Positions 57,423 to 64,000 of a stretch of 64,000 nucleotides of DNA are shown here, one piece after another. The notes beneath the pieces were generated by a model that saw only the letters and a list, made by a program, of their open reading frames with translations, was not told the origin of the DNA and did no database searches. The stretch comes from Colletotrichum lupini (lineage: Eukaryota > Ascomycota > Sordariomycetes > Glomerellales > Glomerellaceae), in contig NC_064674.1 of assembly GCF_023278565.1 (NCBI RefSeq), forward strand, positions 434,001-498,000, written 5' to 3'. Numbering within the stretch: the stretch's first letter is position 1; every line of letters starts with the position of its first letter. Both the position numbers and the translations under genes were made by a program.

Positions 57423-58199
57423 GTAAGTAGCCGGCCAGATCGCCGTCTCTACACCCATGCGCTAGGAACACGACCTAAAAGTAAACGCATGGACTGTTTC
57501 TCGCCAACGGAGCACGACTTTAGGATGATGCAACAAACAGACTTGAATAGCTCGATTCTGCGCTTGTCAGGATTTGCGATTGATCATCCATCGCTCCGAT
57601 GCATGTCTGGTGGACTCTCAGGTTTCTCAGGCCGTCAAGAAGTGCAATGATCGACCTGTTCACAACTTTACGCGTCATCTTTGTCAAACTACAAAGACTT
57701 TCGTGGTGAGTAATATCAAATGAAAGCAGTGGGTCCTTGTCATTACCGTATGCGAAAGCTCGGCTGCTAGCAAAATTGATATTCTGAACTCTTTGTCGCG
57801 GAAGCGAATCTGCGATACGCGTACAAAAGTGAGAACTCACCAACATTGAGATGACCATCAGCCGAGTGGTCTCGCAAAAGGTGTTGCTTATTCAAATAGA
57901 CGTGCCACGGCCGGCAAGTTGAGCGACAAAGCTGCAAACCATCGGCGGCTGCATAATGAAGCGCTGTTGGATCGGCATATGTATATGTCACTTGAGCTGC
58001 AGGAGATATGAATCGCTCGAAACATCTCCTGCAGCTCAGAGATGAGGTGCTTGTCGGAGAGTCGCTGAGCATCGAGCGTTGCAGGACGGGCTCTCAATCG
58101 CATAGTATTATCGTGATGAGCCCTGCGCTGAGCTGGAAAGCCATCGATCATGAAGTTGCTGCTACGGTTCTACGATGTTGCAAGCGATCGAATCACCAT
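57423..58199. other. Possible remnants of the NACHT-gene region
   Basis: Minus-strand helical readings (KMTRKVVNRSIIALLDGLRN near 57600-57700 and LISELQEMFRAIHIS near 58000) change frame and have no start. A short inverted repeat, AGCTGCAGGAGAT/ATCTCCTGCAGCT, lies at 57996-58037. Confidence 0.35.
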
Positions 58200-58381
58200 T
58201 GTCGTGATGGCTTTAACCACCCATAGCCTTACCGCACGTCACGTGACCTCAGTTATATAATCACCGAGGCCCACTTTACTTATACCCTCTATATTAGAGC
58301 GAGCTTCGTATTTATTTCCTATTTTTAATAAATAACCGTTCTCTTTATATACGTCGATGCCCCTATAATGACTCTATGATA
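58200..58381 (+). mobile_element. Solo LTR, family 2, copy 2 (182 bp), 5-bp target duplication
   Basis: Begins TGTCGTGATGGCTTTAACC and ends GACTCTATGATA. ACCAT flanks it exactly (58195-58199 and 58382-58386). Same length as the inverse copy at 27461-27642. Terminal TATGATA versus initial TGTCGTGA fits an inverted repeat after G-to-A/C-to-T change. Confidence 0.85.
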
Positions 58382-58499
58382 ACCATTAAATCCTAGAATC
58401 GGGTGGACGTTTCGTGAAAGAAACAACTCAACACAGCGCCTCGTTGGGCGGTGGCGGGAGGAATTCTCCTTTTTCTCCTCCATCCTAATGGATCGCTTC

Positions 58500-60540
58500 G
58501 CTTTTGGATTTCCCAAAGCACATCGTCTCTCACTGAGTCTCTCTGGTGCTCCCTTGCATGCCGAAACCCGTCGCATCAGCGATGACAGGAGAAGAGCAAC
58601 AGGGAGGTCGTCCTTATGCCGAGCCTTTGAATTATGGGTAACTGAGTTGAACATAGATGCACCAACTGAGATAATAGATCTTGATAACGCGCGGCATACT
58701 CGAGAGCTCGAGCCATGAGCTTCAGGTGACGATGGAGGAAGTTATGGTCGCATGGCGGGATAAGGGCAGGAGATGCAGCTCGACGAACCTCGACGGAACG
58801 TGAGCGATCACCAACGAAGAGTCGCCCTTGCATTTCAGAATCTGGGTCATTGTCTTTACGGAGGACTAGAGGAGCCCTGCATCGACCTACTCGACAACGT
58901 CGACGAGCTTGCAATTATCAAAGGTAATTCTGTCTCATTTCAATCATCCAAACGCTCAGAGAACGTGCTTAAGCATAAATGAACCATCTTGATCGCGTTA
59001 TTCAGGATTCTATCCATCTAGACCAAGAAATGCCAGACTGTTTTTAATGCCTGCCTACCTCAAGATTCACTGCATTTTGGTCAAGGAAAAGCTAATTTGG
59101 TGATGCCGAGTCTCTGGTGCTTTGCGCAATACTTCAGTGTGTCAGAAACTATTCAAAAGCCCGATTCACTAGTGTGACCCTTTGAGCAAAGTTCACTTTG
59201 CTGAGGTGAGGGCATCTTTCCTGGCAGAAACGTCCGGCGTTCAGAGTCAGCTCCACATCATGGCGCATACCTGACAGCTTCCTCATGTCCAGGTTAATTT
59301 GTATGTCACCAATAGTGAGTGGCTTTCTAGGGCCCAAGATCCAAGAGAGAGAGGTGAATAGTGCAGATCAGTATTTGCTGTCAGCTGAACCCAAGATTCG
59401 ATGAACGGCACCGATTTCTGCAGGCTGGATTTTGATCTCTTCGGGCTTTTACTGTATGAATGAGCTCCGCCAGAGACCAACGCCATCGATGAAAAAGGTA
59501 CAGACCAGCGAAGCCCATTCAAAGATACCATCAGCTCTCGCCTCGAAAGCTGATGAAGGTTTACTGCTAAGATGGTTGTTTAAACCACTTGTCTGGCCGT
59601 CTTCCAGTATCATCTCGAGAATATATGCCGTCACGGTGGAGTGAACTTGCTGTGTAGACCCGAAATTGAGATGAATGGAACAGGAGCACACCAATGTGTC
59701 GATATCTGACTCAGTCCTACCTGTAGTGGCAATAGGTAATGTGGTCTTGCTGGCTGCGATGAGGTCGAAAGTCAAACGTGAGAATGGCACCTGATGACTC
59801 TGCAGTAGCTCGTCCCATACATAGGCAACGATTTCAGACAGTTGCAACTTTTATCGCACCGATGGCCATCAGGAACATACCCCACAATATTGGCTCCGAG
59901 TCTTTGATTCCCGAATCAATGAATTTGTATTTATTGTCAATAACCTAGGGCAACTTGAAGTCTTTCCATAGTAGCTACATGAATCAGCGAGGGCGCGATA
60001 TTTTATTTGAAGCGTTCTCTGTCGTCCTTTCGTGAGCAGAAAAAGTAGATGTCTTCAATGGGCTCGAAATAGGATTATAAATATCGTCAATCAAGAAGCA
60101 GGTGAATACTGACTTGTTGAGGCCCAGGATCCCGTGAAGCCGGAATATGTCGCTCTCGGTTTTTGACAGTCACAGCTTGAGCGCTTCCTCGTTCCCCAGC
60201 CGTTTTCAGGTATCTCGATTAGTTTCAGGGACTTTTCAAAGAGATTTGGTGAAGTCGACTGTTAAAAACGCTTTAGGATGTGTAGTCCACTTGGGCTCGG
60301 CGATCAAGTCGCTCCAACGATCCTTAGTTTTCGGTCCAAGTAGAATGGAACAGAAACCTTGAAGATGACGGTTGGTCTGGCACCTCATTTGTTCTCTGAA
60401 TTCTTGCAGCACAGCCGAAATTTGCCTCACCAGGCGGACGTGTCATCTCGTGGTGATCTGAGTCCCCGATCTCTGTTGTTTCCTTTGGCCATCCAAGTTT
60501 CGAAGAAAAGTCACCGGAAACATATGGACCCATCGACTAG
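58500..60540 (-). pseudogene. Broken NACHT-domain (NLR-type) gene
   Basis: The minus-strand block 59449-59847 contains TTGRTESDIDTLVCSCSIHL followed by VTAYILEMILED and FEARADGIFEWASLVCTFF. The arrangement of an S/T-R-E-SDI segment, a YI helix and an RADG-F-WAS motif is characteristic of the distal part of fungal NACHT ATPases of the NLR class. Downstream, 59283-59420 (SKSSLQKSVPFIESW) and 59149-59337 (INLDMRKLSGMRHDVELTLN) match the usual layout of the region after NACHT, in shifted frames. 58576-58750 adds ARALEYAARYQDLLSQLVHL. Frame changes and stops between the blocks, and no visible Walker A loop, indicate a dead gene. Fungal NLRs act in non-self recognition and regulated cell death. Confidence 0.65.
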
Positions 60541-62886
60541 ATGAAGATCATCATTGTAGTATTGAAGAGCTTATTTCGATCCAAATCAGCCGAGTTTCGA
60601 CCTTCTTGGAATGAGTGGATATAGGTTTTTAGTTACTCGCCAATTGACGACGTCATCTTGAATAGGATCTAACAACCCGACATTTTACACCAAGGCCATC
60701 CAGTGGTATTTGGTTCAAGTTTAAATTCGGTTAGGCCGGTGGCCACCTGTGAGACAGTGGGCGCTATTTCACAAATCGTCCCCTGAATGTGAGGCATGCT
60801 CTATGCCAGCTGGGAAATCACTACGTTCATCGCGAAACTGGTTATGACGTTCTCAGCAAAGCCACGGTCGTGGCCTTGAATGGAAACGATGTGAACTGAA
60901 GACAGATCCGAGGGCGTTGGACGATTGTAACAACGCAATGGCTAGTTTCGTGATACATTTGTCTCACCGTAAATTAAAGCTACGACGGGACGCTAGTAAA
61001 TCCGAGAGACTCGCATATGTGAGAGAGAAACCGGCCGGAAGGGAGGCCAAGAAAGCGGTTGAGACTTGATGCGAATATCGTCTAAATGCATCTTTCGGGT
61101 GAGCGTGCAGAAGACTCTTACGGCAGTTCGGAAAGACTGAAAAGAGCTTGAAAGCTGGGTTGAGATTGCAGTAAAAGTGTCGAAGGCCTATGAGAAACGG
61201 CCTGAAAACCTTGTAAGTGTGTACTAGGAAAATAAGAAGAGCGCGCTTGGTAGGAAAATGCCCACTTCTTCTTCGCTCTTATGGATGAGCTCCAAGGTGT
61301 TTTTTTGAGGCTCATTTATTCATGGCAAGTATGAAATGAGATGAGCGATATTTCACAATGAAACAATGTTGATGCTTATGTCTGTCTAAACTTACAATGC
61401 TTCGTCATTTACTCGCTCAATGTAGCTTGAATCTACCTTAAATGCTTCAGATGTTTATCCACGTCCCTCTATCTCAGTTCATGCGTATGATAGCGACACT
61501 CACAAAGTGAAACAACGTGACTAGTGAGTGTGTTGATTGAATGGCTTAGTGATGTTCATTGTTGAAGCATTACACTGCTCCAAGGCTTAGAACACTTTGG
61601 TAGTACTAGAGATTGACATTTCATCTCTTCAAAATTGAGAAACGAGTATGTTTCGATGATGAACACGTGCTTTGTGTCGCAATCCCAGAAACATGAACCT
61701 GATACTCTAGCCCATCAAAAGCTTTGTGACGTGAAATGAAGTAAACGCAATCGAGGCTGCTGTTCTTTGAGATCAACCGGGCTCAATGAGTCGGGTTTCA
61801 TACCTCAACAGTGAGAGAAATGACTTATTCATGATGTCACCGATGAGGCAAATAGAATTGCTCTTCTCTCTGCAGTTTCTCGGTATACCAGAGATGATCT
61901 ATCATGATTATGCTATGTGGCATGCCATTTATACACTTTTCTGTCACTTTTTTCATCTATCTGATAATAATTATGAAGTTTGCTTCATTACTAGTCTTCA
62001 ACGATAGGTCACTCATGCCATTCCCGTTCATCGGTCTCATCATAAACCTCCTCCAGTCTTATGATGTACTCAATCTGACATAATTTTCCGACCTCGAATG
62101 AGACTTGGATCCCGAAGGAGAGCAACAATTTACCGCCCTCGTGCGCCGCCTCAAATGCACCACATATTGCGCCTGCGGTCCCTCTTTGCATGCCACTGGC
62201 ACCACAGCTTTCAAACTCGATATGGGTTTCGATGTGAAGTCTCACTTTTAGCATTCAAAACGTTCTCTCAATTTCATTATGTGCCACGGTCTTTGGCCGG
62301 CTTGCAGATGCAATCAATGCCCTTGACAATGTCACCGCAAAGATGTCACGCACTACCTCTCACCATTACCATGTCATCACTGGAGCTCACCAGTGACTGC
62401 GATATCCAAGTATTGACGACAGACTCCCAGAAAGAGCTATCAGTTTGCACGGTTACATGTATATCTCACCTACATGCCGGCGCTTGGGTACATTGAGCCC
62501 AATGATGAGAGCGTCAGCAAAAGGGTGAGGAGACAAAGTAAGGCTGATGGCAGGTTCCTGTCGGTCTGTCTTGCCCACCTCAACCTTTGGGCTGCCCAAT
62601 TTTGGGTAGCTCATGACTCAGCATCTGCCTGAGGACGGGCCAGGAGCTGTTTCCCTCTCATTGCGTGTGGTGAAAGGTAATACCTTCCATCGGGTTGGAT
62701 ATCTTGGTCAGGATGCTGCCTTCTTTCGCTTTTTTGGTTTTTTCCATTTACAACGTTCCTGCGATGTTTTTGCAACTTGCAAATCTTGGTGTGTTTCTCT
62801 TCCACTTCTATTCTTTCTCTCTCTTCTCAGATTCCATTCTCCATTTCGCCGGTCCGACTTCCTCTTCAACTCCAAAGTAAACACGA
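60541..62886. other. 2.3 kb without a supported gene
   Basis: May hold the lost 5' part of the NACHT gene, but no P-loop is seen. Between 62000 and 62500 overlapping frames on both strands look weakly coding. Confidence 0.4.
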
Positions 62887-62999
62887 ATGGGCCTTGAGCT
62901 CACCTGCATGATCTCCCTCACTCGCAATGCACCGATTTGCCTTTGTGCTACCGACGAGTTGCAGGTGCAGCTGAACCTGCAAAAGGCTCAAGCTATGAG
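62887..62999 (+). CDS. Possible small upstream exon
   Basis: ATG at 62887 gives MGLELTCMISLTRNAPICLC and reaches a GTACGT donor at 63000. Splicing to the acceptor TGAGCACAG near 63210 does not keep the frame of the next gene, so this is either a leader exon with an upstream reading frame or a chance reading. Confidence 0.25.
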
Positions 63000-63243
63000 G
63001 TACGTATATGCGCGCTTCATGAGGTCCGTCTCCTCCCTTCGTGATGTTTCGTTTCCTGACCTCTTTGACCTCGACACGCACGCCAACATTGCCGCCCTTG
63101 TTTTTCGCTCGCTTTTGGTGTTGTGTCTTTTCTTCACTCGCGTTTCGTTTCGTTCCGTTTTGTTTGTGTAGATACGCTCTCTGCAGTGCAGGACTCTTCC
63201 CTTTCTGAGCACAGGTCTCATCCTAAGCACCAAAACCGCCAAC

Positions 63244-64000
63244 ATGTCTCTCACTATAATCCCGAAGCCCATCGAGCAGGAGAATGATATCCAACTCTCT
63301 CTTCAGAACCTTCGCCAGGCCACTACCATCGCAGAGAACGTTCTGGTGGGAGGACAGTCGATCCCCGAACTCTGGCAAACCCTTCGCAAACAGCATTGGC
63401 ACCATGCGTGGCGTGCTCATCAAAAAAAGACCCAGGAGCAGCAGGACGACGAGACGACAACCGACCCGCGTGACTGGGTGGCATTTGTTAAAGGGGTGAT
63501 GTCTCGACGAGATCTTGATTTCGTGATTTTGGTGGTGTACCGCGACGAGGCCCAGACGCTGCGAGACAACTCTCACAAGGAATTCAAACGCCGATACAAG
63601 GCGTTTCGAAATAGTATCACTGGTATGAACGACGAGGAAGTTGTTTTTCAACTTAGCTTCAAAGCCATCGCCTCCGTAGCGGCCCTCAGGGCCATGAACG
63701 GCGTGCTTTCTTCAAGATCACCCGGCGAGCGGATTGAAGTCGGAGAGCTCTTTGCTCTGGCTCGACGTGAGATGCTCGTGCGGCACCGGGACCCATGCAC
63801 CCCGCCGACTGTCGCCATTCAGGATGTGGCCAAGGCCGTCAAGTGTACGTTTTGTCATTCTTGATTAATACCCTTCATCTTACTCTCTATCCGTGTTACT
63901 CACATAAGATCGACTCTAGTCCTCCGAGCCCAACAGCCCTCCCTCGCGCCCGCTCTCAGTCCCGCACCAGTGTCCGCTTCCGCTTCCGCTTCCGCTTCCG
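63244..64000 (+). CDS. Member B of the unknown paralogue pair, cut by the right window edge
   Basis: Exon 1 (63244-63844) encodes 200 residues starting MSLTIIPKPIEQENDIQLSL. The intron (63845-63919, 75 nt, GTACGT/CTCTAG) is phase 1 and follows VAKAVK. Exon 2 continues FLRAQQPSLAPALSPAPVSA and then a Ser-Ala dipeptide repeat to the window edge. Intron position, phase and size, the residue context (K then N/F-L-R/Q-A) and the switch to a low-complexity linker right after the intron all match the gene at 20.3 kb. Overall protein identity looks low (roughly a quarter to a third by eye), so the duplication is old. No domain recognised; the N-terminal domain is predicted mainly helical. Confidence 0.85.

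Overview
The window looks like nuclear DNA of a filamentous ascomycete (Pezizomycotina; class not resolved). Coding exons are GC-rich with C/G-ending codons. Introns are short (50-130 nt) with GTRNGT donors, CTRAY-like branch points and YAG acceptors. Two long blocks are saturated with TpA and have lost nearly all open reading, which is the mark of repeat-induced point mutation (RIP). I found no functional rRNA or tRNA gene and no CRISPR array. Nothing here looks like a conserved housekeeping locus, so I read it as accessory or fast-evolving sequence.

Layout. 0-10 kb is the gene-rich end: a minus-strand gene running off the left edge, a 73-bp minisatellite, then four confident genes (minus 619 aa, minus 325 aa, minus 177 aa, plus 551 aa). 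Three of these carry hydrophobic membrane segments. 10-26 kb holds shorter, intron-split minus-strand genes of unknown function, a polypurine tract, a 34-bp tandem array, and a two-exon plus-strand gene at 20.3 kb. The 20.3 kb gene is a diverged paralogue of the gene cut by the right edge at 63.2 kb: both share the position and phase of their intron. 22-24 kb is a decayed gene followed by an intact 411-bp hAT-type MITE with an 8-bp target duplication. 26-34.8 kb is gene-poor, with solo LTRs, diverged tandem repeats and decayed coding sequence.

34.8-49.4 kb is the transposon graveyard: a solo Copia LTR, a full-length RIP-destroyed hAT element (35705-38896, with an exact 8-bp target duplication) that belongs to the same family as the MITE, and a complete but RIP-destroyed Copia retrotransposon (42547-49396, exact 5-bp target duplication; integrase, reverse transcriptase and RNase H remnants in that order). 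49.4-64 kb returns to normal composition: uncertain exons, a 172-aa gene, a 502-aa nuclear/coiled-coil gene, a second solo LTR, a broken NACHT (NLR-type) gene, and the start of the second paralogue.

The most useful observations are (i) the two-member unknown gene family with a conserved phase-1 intron, (ii) one hAT family seen both as a RIP-mutated long copy and a RIP-spared MITE, each carrying a tRNA-like Pol III module near the same end, and (iii) element boundaries that fit TG...CA LTR termini when RIP transitions are taken into account.
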